From Methylococcus geothermalis (lineage in GTDB: Bacteria > Pseudomonadota > Gammaproteobacteria > Methylococcales > Methylococcaceae): 64,000 nt of DNA. The notes beneath the pieces are model-generated. The model did no database searches. It was not told where the DNA came from and saw nothing but the letters and a program-made list of their open reading frames with translations. The DNA is taken from the NCBI RefSeq assembly GCF_012769535.1, contig NZ_CP046565.1, forward strand, positions 1,130,501 to 1,194,500, written 5' to 3'. The position numbers and the translations under genes were made by a program. Shown here one piece after another: positions 30,122-38,251 of this stretch; position 1 is the stretch's first letter, and each line of letters opens with the position of its first letter.

Positions 30122-32268
30122 GCGCTGTTCTCCGCCGACAACAGGGCCGCGAGCGAGGGGTAGTCGATCTTGCCGGAGCCGAGCAGCGGCAGGGCCGGCA
30201 GGATCCGGATCTGCTTGGGCAGGTAGAGTTCGCCCAGCCCCTCGGCCCGTGCCCGTTCGAACAGCGGCGTCCGTTCGGCTCGAGCGTGGTTGGTGGCCAG
30301 TACGATCTGTTCGCCCTTGCGCGGGTCGGGCAGGCTGATCACGGCATGCTGCGCATCCGGCCACACCTTGGCCGCCAGTTCTTCGATGACCGCCAGCGAG
30401 ATCATTTCTCCGCCGATCTTGGCGAACCGCTTGGCCCGCCCCTTGATGGTGACGAAGCCGTGCTCGTCCACGCTGACGATGTCGCCGGTGTCGTACCAGC
30501 CGGGACCGAAGCAGGAGGCTGGCGGCTCGATCCGAGCCGGCGCGTGGGCTTGGAGATAGCCGAGCATGACGTTCGGCCCTTTCACGTGCAGACGGCCGCC
30601 GTCGGCGATGCCCTCGACCGGTTCCAGGGCGTAGTCGATGCCCGGCATGAGGCGGCCGACCGTGCCTTCCCGGTAATGCATCGGGGTGTTGACCGTCAGC
30701 ACCGGGCTGGTTTCGGTGACGCCATAGCCTTCCATGATGCGGATGCCGAACTTTTCGGCCCACAGCTTGCGGGTCTCGGCCTGTACCTTTTCGGCGCCGG
30801 CGAACACGTAGCGGATGCTGTAGAAATCGTAAGGATGGGCATGTTTGCCGTAGCCGCTCAGAAAGGTGTTGGTCCCGAACAGGATGGTGGCGTTGATGTC
30901 GTAGGCGACCTCGGGGATGATCCGGTAATGCAGCGGCGAGGGGTAAAGGAATATCCGGGTGCCCGACAGCAGGGGCAACAGGGTGCCGGTGGTGAGGCCG
31001 AAGGAATGGAACAGGGGCAGGGCGTTGAGGATCACGTCCTGCGGCCCGAAGTCCACGCGCGCGGCGAACTGCTCGCGGTTGGAGAGCAGGTTGGCGTGCG
31101 AGAGCGCGACGCCCTTGGGCGCTCCTTCCGAGCCCGAGGTAAACAGGATCACGGCCGGCGAATCCGCCGAAACACGGTTGCGGTAGCCGTAATCGACCGC
31201 GCGTCCTTTCGCCAGCGCCCGCAGTTTGTCCAGGGCCGACACGTCCCGGAAGACGTCGTCCAGATAGATCACCTTGACCTTGGTTTCAAGCTGGCTGATG
31301 GTATCCTCCAGTTTTGCTCCCTCGACGAAGCGCCGGGAGGTCAGGACCGTCCGGATCGCCGCGGTTTCGCAGGCCGCCAGCAGAACGGAGACGCCGGTGC
31401 TGAAATTGAGCATGGCGGGGATGCGGCCGGTGTGCTGCAATCCGAGCAGCGTCGCCACCGTGCCGATGGCGGTGGGCAGCAGTAGGCCGACCGTTTCACC
31501 CGCTTCGGTCAAGCGTTCGAGTCGCTCGCCGGCGAACAGGGCGCGGGCGATCAGCTGGTTGTAGCTGGCCGGCTTGCGCTCGGTGTCTTCGAGCACGAGA
31601 GTCTTGCCGCCGTGCACCTTGCGGGCATCGAGCAGGGCCGAGAACAAGGTGCCGTGGTGGTTGCCGGTGGCGAATATCATCTCGCTCATGATGTCCGACA
31701 GCGCGAGACCGGCATGGCGGCGGCGTTCCTCGCCATGGATGTCAGGCGGTGGGCTGATCTTTCGCGATGGCAGGATGTTGATGGTGATCCGGGGCAGCCA
31801 GCGCAGCCGGACCACGCCCTTGAGGCGGGAAAACGGTGAGTACTGGGCACCGTCGATCCGGATCGGCAGCACCACGGCGTCGGCCTTGTCCGCGACCATG
31901 CCGGACCCGTCGTAGATCTTCATCAGCGAGCCGGTCACGGTGATGCGGCCTTCCGGGAATACCACGGCTTTCAGGTCCCGGCGCAGGTGATGGGTCAAGG
32001 CCTTGATCGACATGGGATTGATGGGGTCCATCGGGAAGGTGCGGACCCAGTGCAAGGCAGGTTTGACCCACCAGGATCGGGCGATATGGGTGTTGATCGC
32101 AAAGGTGATTTCGTCTGGGAGAAAGGCCCAGAGCAGCAGGGGATCGAGGAACGAGGTGTGGTTCGAGACGATGAGCACCCGCTTTCCGGCGCCGTGATAA
32201 TGTTCGATGCCCTTGACCTGGACCCGGTACAGGGCCTTGAGTACGAGTCGGATTATCGGCTTGATCAT
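30118..32268 (-). CDS. aas: Bifunctional 2-acyl-GPE acyltransferase / acyl-ACP synthetase
   Basis: Aas re-acylates 2-acyl-lysophosphatidylethanolamine and activates fatty acids on ACP. The 716-residue protein (E. coli Aas is 719) has an N-terminal PlsC domain with NHTSFLDPLLL (HX4D) and FPEGRITVTG, then an AMP-forming synthetase domain with LFTSGSEGAPKGVALSH, GYGVTETSPV and YDTGDIVSVDEHGFVTIKGR. It is the first gene of an aas-lplT pair and is divergent, by 53 bases, from the gamma-glutamylcyclotransferase-like gene. Confidence 0.93.
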   Translation of the reverse strand: MIKPIIRLVLKALYRVQVKGIEHYHGAGKRVLIVSNHTSFLDPLLLWAFLPDEITFAINTHIARSWWVKPALHWVRTFPMDPINPMSIKALTHHLRRDLKAVVFPEGRITVTGSLMKIYDGSGMVADKADAVVLPIRIDGAQYSPFSRLKGVVRLRWLPRITINILPSRKISPPPDIHGEERRRHAGLALSDIMSEMIFATGNHHGTLFSALLDARKVHGGKTLVLEDTERKPASYNQLIARALFAGERLERLTEAGETVGLLLPTAIGTVATLLGLQHTGRIPAMLNFSTGVSVLLAACETAAIRTVLTSRRFVEGAKLEDTISQLETKVKVIYLDDVFRDVSALDKLRALAKGRAVDYGYRNRVSADSPAVILFTSGSEGAPKGVALSHANLLSNREQFAARVDFGPQDVILNALPLFHSFGLTTGTLLPLLSGTRIFLYPSPLHYRIIPEVAYDINATILFGTNTFLSGYGKHAHPYDFYSIRYVFAGAEKVQAETRKLWAEKFGIRIMEGYGVTETSPVLTVNTPMHYREGTVGRLMPGIDYALEPVEGIADGGRLHVKGPNVMLGYLQAHAPARIEPPASCFGPGWYDTGDIVSVDEHGFVTIKGRAKRFAKIGGEMISLAVIEELAAKVWPDAQHAVISLPDPRKGEQIVLATNHARAERTPLFERARAEGLGELYLPKQIRILPALPLLGSGKIDYPSLAALLSAENSA

Positions 32269-32321
32269 TTCGAAGGTGGCCTTGTTGCCGGCTGTAATGA
32301 ACCTGTTGGATTCCGGGAAAA

Positions 32322-32735
32322 ATGAAAATGTCGCTGTTCGCCTATGGCACCCTGCAGTTGCCGGGCGTGATGGCCGCCGTGGCGGGACGGAGTTTCGAGA
32401 CCGTGCCGGCCTGGCTCCACGACCATGCGCGCTATCGCCTGCGCCGCCGCAGCTATCCGGGATTGCGGCGTGAAACCGGAGCGATCACTCAAGGCACCTT
32501 GTTTCTCGGCCTCGACTCTTGCGCTCTCGCTCGGCTGGACCGGTTCGAGGACGCTTTCTACACACGGACTGAGGTCATGGTTTCAACCGCCGAACTGGGG
32601 CGCAAACCGGCCGAAGTCTATCTGATCCCGCCCCGCAACGTGCATCTGCTGATTGACCGCGACTGGAAACTGGATGATTTCATCAAGGCGCACGGCCCGG
32701 CCTACCTCCGGCGCTGCCGCCGGCAGTTTCGCTGA
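32322..32735 (+). CDS. Gamma-glutamylcyclotransferase-like (AIG2 family) protein
   Basis: The 137-residue protein has the family's N-terminal substrate loop LFAYGTLQLPGVM, the RRRSYPGL strand, and the conserved acidic region LARLDRFEDAFYTRTEV with the Glu/Asp positions used for catalysis. Members act on gamma-glutamyl amines or peptides. Start is ATG 32322; an ATG two codons later is possible. It converges on the TIGR04073 gene with 7 bases between stops. Confidence 0.82.
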   Translation: MKMSLFAYGTLQLPGVMAAVAGRSFETVPAWLHDHARYRLRRRSYPGLRRETGAITQGTLFLGLDSCALARLDRFEDAFYTRTEVMVSTAELGRKPAEVYLIPPRNVHLLIDRDWKLDDFIKAHGPAYLRRCRRQFR

Positions 32736-32742
32736 GCGCAAC

Positions 32743-33171
32743 TCACATCTTCGAATAAGGCGCGGCCGCGGGGGCCGGTGCGGGCTTCGGGTCCTTGAAG
32801 GTCCCCGAGGCGAATGCCGGGCCGTAGGTCGTTTCTTCGGAAAATTTCTGCCACACGAATTCCGGATGGGCGATCGGCTGGGTCGGAACCGGGAAGGTGA
32901 CGAAGTCCACGGCGCCGGTGAGCGTGCGTCCGACCGTGTGCAGCAGACCCTTGAGCAGGCCGCCGGAGATGCCGAACAGGACGTTCGTCTGGTTGCTGGT
33001 GTTGATCATGTTCTTTGGTATCTCCAGCCAGCCCATGGCCAGGTTCGACAGGCCGCTGCCCAGCTTGAGCGATGTGGTGGTGCCGTAGTCGTCGGCTTGC
33101 GCTGCCGGGATGGCGGCGCCGAGGCCCGTCAGCAGGAGCAGGGTCGGGAGGGCGAGTGCTTTGTTCGGCAT
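32743..33171 (-). CDS. Exosortase system-associated protein, TIGR04073-like
   Basis: The 142-residue protein has a signal peptide (residues 1-26, ending IPAAQADD) and a mature part with LGSGLSNLAMGWLEIPKNMINTS and GISGGLLKGLLHTVGRTLTGAVDFVTFPVP, matching the small exported family TIGR04073 that co-occurs with exosortase/PEP-CTERM systems. AAGGA lies about seven bases before the ATG on the minus strand. No exosortase gene is in the window. The C-terminal tail is Pro/Ala-rich and probably disordered. Confidence 0.7.
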   Translation of the reverse strand: MPNKALALPTLLLLTGLGAAIPAAQADDYGTTTSLKLGSGLSNLAMGWLEIPKNMINTSNQTNVLFGISGGLLKGLLHTVGRTLTGAVDFVTFPVPTQPIAHPEFVWQKFSEETTYGPAFASGTFKDPKPAPAPAAAPYSKM

Positions 33172-33199
33172 GGCGGGGTCCTTAAGACTCGAGGATGGG

Positions 33200-33895
33200 T
33201 TACCACGGCAATTCCCTGCCGTCGAAATTCATCAAGCGCCCGGACAGCGCCGGCGTGTATTCAGCGATGATTCGCCGCATGCCGCCGACGCTTCGCTCCG
33301 CGGTCGTCGGCGCCTGGGGGCCGCCCATGTCGGTCTGCACCCATCCGGGGTTGAGGAGCAGCACTCCGATGCCGCGCGGCTTGAGGTCCAGGGACAAGCT
33401 CTTGAACGTGGCGTTGAGTGCCGCTTTGCTGGAGCGATAGTAGAGCGCGCCGCCGCTGGTGTTGTCTCCCATGCTGCCCATCAGGCTGGTTATGCCGACG
33501 ATCAGCTTGCGGCTTCCGCGTTCGAGATGCGGCAGGAAGCTTTCCGCCATTTTCACCGGCGCCATGGCGTTGGTTCTGAGGACGTCCTGCCAGAGTTCGT
33601 AGTCGATGGCCCCGAAGCCGTTGCCGGGTTCGTCGCCGTAGACGCCGGCGTTGTTGATGAGGACATCGAGCGGCTGGCCGGCCAGCGCCGAGGCGAACTG
33701 ATCGATCGAGGTGAAGGTCCGCACGTCCAAGGCGTGGATGGCCAAGTGCTCGTGACGCTTGGCCAGGTCGCGCAGTTCCGGGGCGTCGTGGGGATGGCGG
33801 CAGGTGGCGATCACTCGCCAGCCGGCATCGAGGTACTGTCGGGTGAATTCGAGGCCGAGGCCGCGGTTGGCGCCGGTCACCAGAACGGAAAGCAC
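33200..33895 (-). CDS. Short-chain dehydrogenase/reductase
   Basis: The 231-residue protein has the SDR cofactor motif VTGANRGLGLEF, LINNAGVYG, the catalytic GITSLMGSM and YRSSKAALN (Tyr-x3-Lys) motifs, and a glycine-rich start typical of classical SDRs. The 'GNRGLG' type resembles carbonyl/C-factor-like reductases. Substrate is unknown. It is followed 28 bases later on the same strand by the TIGR04073 gene. Confidence 0.85.
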   Translation of the reverse strand: MLSVLVTGANRGLGLEFTRQYLDAGWRVIATCRHPHDAPELRDLAKRHEHLAIHALDVRTFTSIDQFASALAGQPLDVLINNAGVYGDEPGNGFGAIDYELWQDVLRTNAMAPVKMAESFLPHLERGSRKLIVGITSLMGSMGDNTSGGALYYRSSKAALNATFKSLSLDLKPRGIGVLLLNPGWVQTDMGGPQAPTTAERSVGGMRRIIAEYTPALSGRLMNFDGRELPW

Positions 33896-33962
33896 GCTGG
33901 GTCCCTCAATCGGAGGATGTCTCGGAGGCGAATTCTATTATATCCACGGGTGGACATGAAAA

Positions 33963-33989
33963 AGCCCTTGCCCGGCCTGGGCAAGGGCT
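33963..33989 (-). terminator. Rho-independent terminator after sodB
   Basis: AGCCCTTGCCC (33963-33973) and GGGCAAGGGCT (33979-33989) form a perfect 11-bp stem with a 5-base loop. Read on the minus strand it is followed by a T run (the AAAAA at 33959-33963 of the plus strand). It lies 24 bases past the sodB stop. Confidence 0.85.
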
Positions 33990-34012
33990 CCGGCGTTCGC
34001 CGGGGAACGGCT

Positions 34013-34597
34013 TTAGCCGGCGAAATTGGCCGCGGCGAATTCCCAGTTCACCAGGTTCCAGAACGCTTCCACATATTTTGGGCGGGCATTCCGGTAGTCG
34101 ATGTAATAAGCGTGCTCCCACACATCGCAGGTCAGGAGCGGAGTCTGGCCCGAGGTCAGCGGGCAGCCGGCGTTGGCGGTGCTGACCAGCGCCAGGCTGC
34201 CATCGGCGTTCTTGACCAGCCAGGCCCAGCCCGAACCGAAGGTCGTCACCGCGCACTTGGTGAATTCTTCCTTGAATTTCTCGAACGAGCCGAAGGTCTT
34301 GACGATGGCTTCGGCCAGCGCACCGGTGGGTTCGCCGCCGCCGTTCGGGGACAGGCTGTTCCAATAGAAGGTGTGGTTCCATATCTGGGCCGCGTTGTTG
34401 AAGATGCCGCCGGCCGGCGCCTTGCGGATGATCTCTTCCAGGGACAGGTTTTCGTACTCGGTACCCGGGATCAGGTTGTTCAGATTGGTGACGTAGGTCT
34501 GGTGGTGCTTCCCATGATGGAATTCCAGCGTTTCCGCTGAAATGTGTGGTTCCAGGGCATTCTTGGCGTATGGCAGGGCGGGTAGTTCATGGATCAT
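34013..34597 (-). CDS. sodB: Superoxide dismutase [Fe]
   Basis: The 194-residue enzyme removes superoxide in the cytoplasm. Metal ligands are visible: His27 ([11 protein letters not shown]), His in [14 protein letters not shown], and Asp/His in [17 protein letters not shown]. The [13 protein letters not shown] segment and short length favour an iron enzyme over Mn or cambialistic forms. The start is preceded by GGAG, and a strong terminator follows. It appears to be a single-gene unit. Confidence 0.95.
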   Translation of the reverse strand: MIHELPALPYAKNALEPHISAETLEFHHGKHHQTYVTNLNNLIPGTEYENLSLEEIIRKAPAGGIFNNAAQIWNHTFYWNSLSPNGGGEPTGALAEAIVKTFGSFEKFKEEFTKCAVTTFGSGWAWLVKNADGSLALVSTANAGCPLTSGQTPLLTCDVWEHAYYIDYRNARPKYVEAFWNLVNWEFAAANFAG

Positions 34598-34755
34598 GAC
34601 TGGTCTCCTTGTTGGGTGGATGGTGGCAAATCGCCCGAACGGCGAGGATGCCTCCGGGCAGATGAAATCCCGGGTATTTTACTAGGAAAAGCCGGGGTTG
34701 GCATCGACCGTCGGGGCAAGAAACCGGGCGGTGGACCGAGCGGCCGGGGAAAGCA

Positions 34756-34783
34756 CGAACGAGCTTCAGGGGAAGCTCGTTCG
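34756..34783 (-). terminator. Stem-loop terminator downstream of the SnoaL-like gene
   Basis: CGAACGAGCTTC (34756-34767) and GAAGCTCGTTCG (34772-34783) form a perfect 12-bp stem with a 4-base loop. On the minus strand it is followed by TGCTTTCCCC, a weak T-rich tail. It lies about 60 bases beyond the stop of the minus-strand SnoaL-like gene and upstream of sodB, so it insulates the two. Confidence 0.65.
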
Positions 34784-34841
34784 GGGCAGGGGCTTACACG
34801 GCCCGGGCAGGTGCCGGCGCCGATCGGCGGCGTTGCCGATC

Positions 34842-35300
34842 TCAGCCACGGGCTCGTTCCGACCACTGCTGGACCTGGGCTTTCCAGCTGCCATCGCTCT
34901 GGCGTTTCAGCACGCTGTAGAGCACGCCGTCGTAGTGGTACCTCAGCGTCTGGTGCGAATCCTGCAACGTCTTCAGGTCGGACAAGGTCGTGGTGGTGAC
35001 GATGGTGTCGTCTTTTTCGCCTTTAACATCTACGATATCGATTTTGAAGGCGCCCTGGTCGATCAAGGTCCGCCAGAAGTTGCGGATTTCGCCCGGATCG
35101 CGGGAGACTTTTCCGTTCGGCTGCACCAAAATGGCGTCCGCCGTGTACAGCGAAACGATTTCATCGACCTTGCCGTCCGCGAACGCCTGATTCCATTCGG
35201 CAGCGTTGTTCGCGGCGATGGTCCGGATGTCGTCCTGCGCCCATCCAGGGGTGGTCAAGAGGCCGAAGGCGGCCGTCAGCAAGAGGATTTGAGTACGCAT
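34842..35300 (-). CDS. Exported SnoaL/DUF4440-like (NTF2-fold) protein
   Basis: From ATG 35300 the protein is 152 residues with a clear signal peptide (MRTQILLLTAAFGLLTTPGWAQ) and an NTF2-like fold: NNAAEWNQAFADGKVDEIVSLYTADAILVQPNGK, as in SnoaL/DUF4440 or SgcJ-type domains. GGAGAA precedes the ATG. The role is unknown. It is divergent from a LysR regulator gene, which probably controls it through the AT-rich 118-base spacer. Confidence 0.78.
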   Translation of the reverse strand: MRTQILLLTAAFGLLTTPGWAQDDIRTIAANNAAEWNQAFADGKVDEIVSLYTADAILVQPNGKVSRDPGEIRNFWRTLIDQGAFKIDIVDVKGEKDDTIVTTTTLSDLKTLQDSHQTLRYHYDGVLYSVLKRQSDGSWKAQVQQWSERARG

Positions 35301-35341
35301 GGGGGTTCTCCATTGTCGATAGGGTTTGGACTGACTATAGG

Positions 35342-35392
35342 AAACCACGTCATGGTTTACAATATCCAATAAATTTTACGAATTGTTTCAAT
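35342..35392. promoter_or_regulatory. Candidate LysR operator between divergent genes
   Basis: CAAT (35367-35370), eleven bases, then ATTG (35382-35385) gives the T-N11-A dyad typical of LysR-type sites, and a further CAAT follows at 35389-35392. Next to it is the palindrome AAACCACGTCATGGTTT (35342-35358). The spacer is much richer in A and T than the surroundings. Confidence 0.45.
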
Positions 35393-35418
35393 AAATAGAA
35401 CTTTAGTCGGAAAAGGAC

Positions 35419-36348
35419 ATGGACAAACTCACGAGCATGGTCGTTTTCACCAAGGTCGCGAAAGCAGGAAGCTTCGCGTCTGCCGCCAAGGAAATGGGGT
35501 TGTCGCGGGCCATGGCGACCAAGCATGTGATGCAGCTCGAAAACAGCTTAGGGGTCCGGCTGCTGAACCGGACCACGCGTCACTTGAGCCTGACCGAGGT
35601 CGGCATGGTCTATCTGGAGCGTTGTCTGCAGATTCTGGACGACCTGGAAGAGACCGAACTCGCCGTGACGCGCCTGCAGACCGAGCCGCGAGGGACGCTC
35701 AAGCTCAATGCCACACCGTTTTTCGGCGCCTACCATCTGGCGCCGGCGATCGCGGCGTATCTGGAAATCTATCCCGACGTCAACGTCGAGCTGGTGCTGC
35801 AGGCGGGCTATGTCGACCTGGTGGAAGAAGGTTTCGATCTCGCCATTCACCTGGACGAGTTGCGCGATTCCAGCCTGATCGCCCGCAAGCTCGGCACTTC
35901 CCAGCGCATCGTCTGCGGCGCGCCGAGATATTTCGAGAAACGCGGCGTGCCCAACACCCCCGAAGATCTGAAGAAGCACAATTGCCTGAGCAATTCGAGC
36001 CTGCCGCCCCGCGATCAGTGGCAGTTCGTATCGCAGGACGGCAAGGCGACCGTCATCAAGGTCTCCGGCACCTTGGAGGCGAACTCCGCGGATGCCTTGC
36101 GCATGGCGGCGATCAGTGGCCTGGGACTGGTCCTGCTGCCGACCTATATGGTCGGACAGGACATCCGCAAGGGCAGATTGCAGGCGGTCTTGACCGACTA
36201 TGTGCCGGCGGCGGCAGACATTCATGCCGTTTACCCGCACCGCAAGCATTTGTCGGCCAAGGTGCGCACTTTCGTCGATTTCCTCCATGAGCGCTTTCAT
36301 CCCACACCTTATTGGGAGGAGTGGATGCATCCCGAGGGCGGCGAATGA
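35419..36348 (+). CDS. LysR-type transcriptional regulator
   Basis: The 309-residue protein has an N-terminal winged helix-turn-helix (MVVFTKVAKAGSFASAAKEMGLSRAMATKHVMQLENSLG, then RTTRHLSLTEVG) and a periplasmic-binding-like effector domain. It resembles the CrgA/DmlR-type group (LKLNATPFFGAYHLAPAI). It is divergent from the exported SnoaL-like gene, its likely target, along with itself. The effector is unknown. Confidence 0.9.
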   Translation: MDKLTSMVVFTKVAKAGSFASAAKEMGLSRAMATKHVMQLENSLGVRLLNRTTRHLSLTEVGMVYLERCLQILDDLEETELAVTRLQTEPRGTLKLNATPFFGAYHLAPAIAAYLEIYPDVNVELVLQAGYVDLVEEGFDLAIHLDELRDSSLIARKLGTSQRIVCGAPRYFEKRGVPNTPEDLKKHNCLSNSSLPPRDQWQFVSQDGKATVIKVSGTLEANSADALRMAAISGLGLVLLPTYMVGQDIRKGRLQAVLTDYVPAAADIHAVYPHRKHLSAKVRTFVDFLHERFHPTPYWEEWMHPEGGE

Positions 36349-36407
36349 ATCCCGAAGGTGCGCAGGGTTTGACGTCTTTGTCCGGCACGGGCCGAAGGGG
36401 GTAGGCG

Positions 36408-36596
36408 ATGGACGAGCATGATCGTCTGGTGGCGGCACTGAAAGACATCATCGTGCTGTTTTCGGTCATGGCGGCGGTGGGCTCGTTCTACCACGGCAAT
36501 TGGCTGGCGGGGAGCGGCTATTTCGGATTGGCGCTGTTGTTCTTTAACGAGAAAGCATTGCGCCGCTGGTGGCGCGGTAAGCGGGGGCGGTGGTGA
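36408..36596 (+). CDS. Small membrane protein, first gene of a four-gene cassette
   Basis: This 62-residue frame has a hydrophobic N-terminal half (about residues 12-28), a second hydrophobic stretch (about 32-46) and a basic tail (RRWWRGKRGRW), which suggests a positive-inside two-helix protein. I know no family. GGGGGTAGGCG precedes the ATG. It ends four bases before the CYTH gene, so the two are likely cotranscribed. Confidence 0.6.
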   Translation: MDEHDRLVAALKDIIVLFSVMAAVGSFYHGNWLAGSGYFGLALLFFNEKALRRWWRGKRGRW

Positions 36597-36599
36597 GGC

Positions 36600-37097
36600 A
36601 TGGCGCTTGAAATCGAACGGAAATTCCTGGTGCGGGGCGAGGGCTGGCGCAAGGCGGTGAGCGATTCCATGCGTATTTGCCAGGGCTATCTGAACGACGA
36701 GCAGCGCTGTTCGGTGCGGGTCCGCATCAGCGGCGAGCGGGCTTGGCTCAACATCAAGAGCGCGACGATCGGAACCCAGCGCCACGAGTTCGAATACGAA
36801 ATACCGGTCGCCGACGGCGAAGCCTTGCTGAGGGATATGAGCTGCAAGCCGCTGATCGAGAAGGTGCGCTATTTCGTGCCGGTGGCGGGCAAGCTGTGGG
36901 AGGTCGATGTCTTCGAAGGGGAGAACGCCGGCCTGGTGGTGGCCGAGCTCGAACTCGATGACCCCGACGAACCCTTCGAACTGCCGGCGTGGGCGGGCGA
37001 GGAAGTCACCCATGATGCACGCTATTACAACACCTGCTTGTCGACGCTGCCGTTCAGCCGGTGGCCTGAACAGGACCGGAAACCGGCTCTGGCATGA
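36600..37097 (+). CDS. CYTH domain protein (inorganic triphosphatase/TTM family)
   Basis: The 165-residue protein has the family's N-terminal ExExK motif at Glu4, Glu6 and Lys8 (EIERKF) and alternating charged strands (RVRISGERAWLNIK, HEFEYEIPV, IEKVRYFVP, WEVDVFEGENAGLVVAELEL) that line the triphosphate tunnel. Such proteins hydrolyse tripolyphosphate or other organophosphates with Mg2+. Its stop overlaps the next gene by 4 bp (ATGA). Confidence 0.88.
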   Translation: MALEIERKFLVRGEGWRKAVSDSMRICQGYLNDEQRCSVRVRISGERAWLNIKSATIGTQRHEFEYEIPVADGEALLRDMSCKPLIEKVRYFVPVAGKLWEVDVFEGENAGLVVAELELDDPDEPFELPAWAGEEVTHDARYYNTCLSTLPFSRWPEQDRKPALA

Positions 37098-37663
37098 TCG
37101 CGTTGCTGATCGTCATCGGTTTTCTGCTGCTGGCGGTGGCCGCCCTGTTCCTGCTCGGGATGCGCTTGCCGAAAACCCATCAGGCCGCGAGCCGCATCAG
37201 GTTGCCGGCGCGGCCCGAGCGGGTCTGGGAGATCATCAGCGATTTCGGGGGCTTTCCGCACTGGCGGCCCGGCCTCGCCGCTGTGGAACGGGCACCGGAT
37301 ATCGAGGGGTTGCCCAGTTGGTACGAGGTATGTGCGGGGGGCGCGAAGGTCCGGTTCCGGGTGCTGGAAGCCTCGCCGCCACGGCGTCTGGTGACCGCTC
37401 TTGCCGGTGAACATCTGCCGTTGCGCGGCGTCTGGGTCTACGAACTCGAGGCGGACGGCGAGGAGGCCACGGTGCTGACGATCACCGAACGCGACAGCAT
37501 CTTCCACCCGGCATTCCGGTTCTTCGTGCGTTATGTGCTGTCCTACCACGGCGTCATGGACGTGTTCCTGCTGGCGCTGGCGGGGGTTCTGGACAGCGAT
37601 GCAAAGCCGGAGCACCTGAGTCTTCGGATAGAGGATGGCGATGCCGGCGGGGCGGGTGCGTGA
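37094..37663 (+). CDS. SRPBCC (START-like) family protein with N-terminal membrane helix
   Basis: The 189-residue protein starts with a membrane helix (about 2-25) and continues with a START/polyketide-cyclase-like fold: RVWEIISDFGGFPHWRPGLA, GGAKVRFRVLEASPPRRLVTAL, VYELEADGEEATVLTITERD. The fold binds hydrophobic ligands; the ligand is unknown. Translationally coupled to the genes on both sides by 4-bp overlaps. Confidence 0.78.
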   Translation: MIALLIVIGFLLLAVAALFLLGMRLPKTHQAASRIRLPARPERVWEIISDFGGFPHWRPGLAAVERAPDIEGLPSWYEVCAGGAKVRFRVLEASPPRRLVTALAGEHLPLRGVWVYELEADGEEATVLTITERDSIFHPAFRFFVRYVLSYHGVMDVFLLALAGVLDSDAKPEHLSLRIEDGDAGGAGA

Positions 37664-38244
37664 GGACGCGCCGAGGCGGTTTTCTCAAGTTCGCGGCCGT
37701 TTTCGAGGGCAGCCTGCTGCTGCTGGCGTTCGGCTTCGGCGGTCTGGCAGGGATCGATCCGGTCGCCGCGCTGCGCTTTGATCTGGAGGGCTTGGCCTAC
37801 GGCGTGGCCGGAACTTTGCCGCTATGCCTGGTGTTCCAGTGGTCCTACGGCACCCGCCTCGCCGGCCTGCGTGAAATCAAGCAGGTCCTGGTGGACAAGC
37901 TCGGGCCTTTTCTCGCCGCCTGCGGAATCGGCGACTTGTTTTTTCTCGGCTTCCTCGCCGGCATCACAGAGGAAGTCTTGTTTCGCGGATTTTTCCAGCC
38001 CTGGTTCGAGGCCAACTGGGGTTGGCTGGGAGGCCTGGTCTTCAGCAACCTGGTGTTCGCACTGGTGCATTGGGTTTCCCCTCTGTACGCCCTGCTGGCC
38101 GGCCTGACCGGTATTTACCTCGGCTTCGCCCTGGATGTCGGCGGCGAACGCAATTTGCTTGTTCCCATTCTGATTCATTCGCTTTACGACATCGTCGCGT
38201 TTTTGGCCGTGGCCGCGAGCTATCGGGCGGGGACGGCCCGCTGA
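37660..38244 (+). CDS. CPBP family intramembrane metalloprotease
   Basis: The 194-residue protein has about five membrane helices and the three CPBP motifs: Glu104-Glu105 with Arg109 (EEVLFRGFF), His137 (FALVHW) and His173 (LIHSLYD). The family includes Rce1 and MroQ; substrates vary. The start is GTG 37660, overlapping the preceding stop as GTGA. Last gene of the cassette; it converges on galE with 7 bases between. Confidence 0.85.
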   Translation: MRTRRGGFLKFAAVFEGSLLLLAFGFGGLAGIDPVAALRFDLEGLAYGVAGTLPLCLVFQWSYGTRLAGLREIKQVLVDKLGPFLAACGIGDLFFLGFLAGITEEVLFRGFFQPWFEANWGWLGGLVFSNLVFALVHWVSPLYALLAGLTGIYLGFALDVGGERNLLVPILIHSLYDIVAFLAVAASYRAGTAR

Positions 38245-38251
38245 GCCGTTT

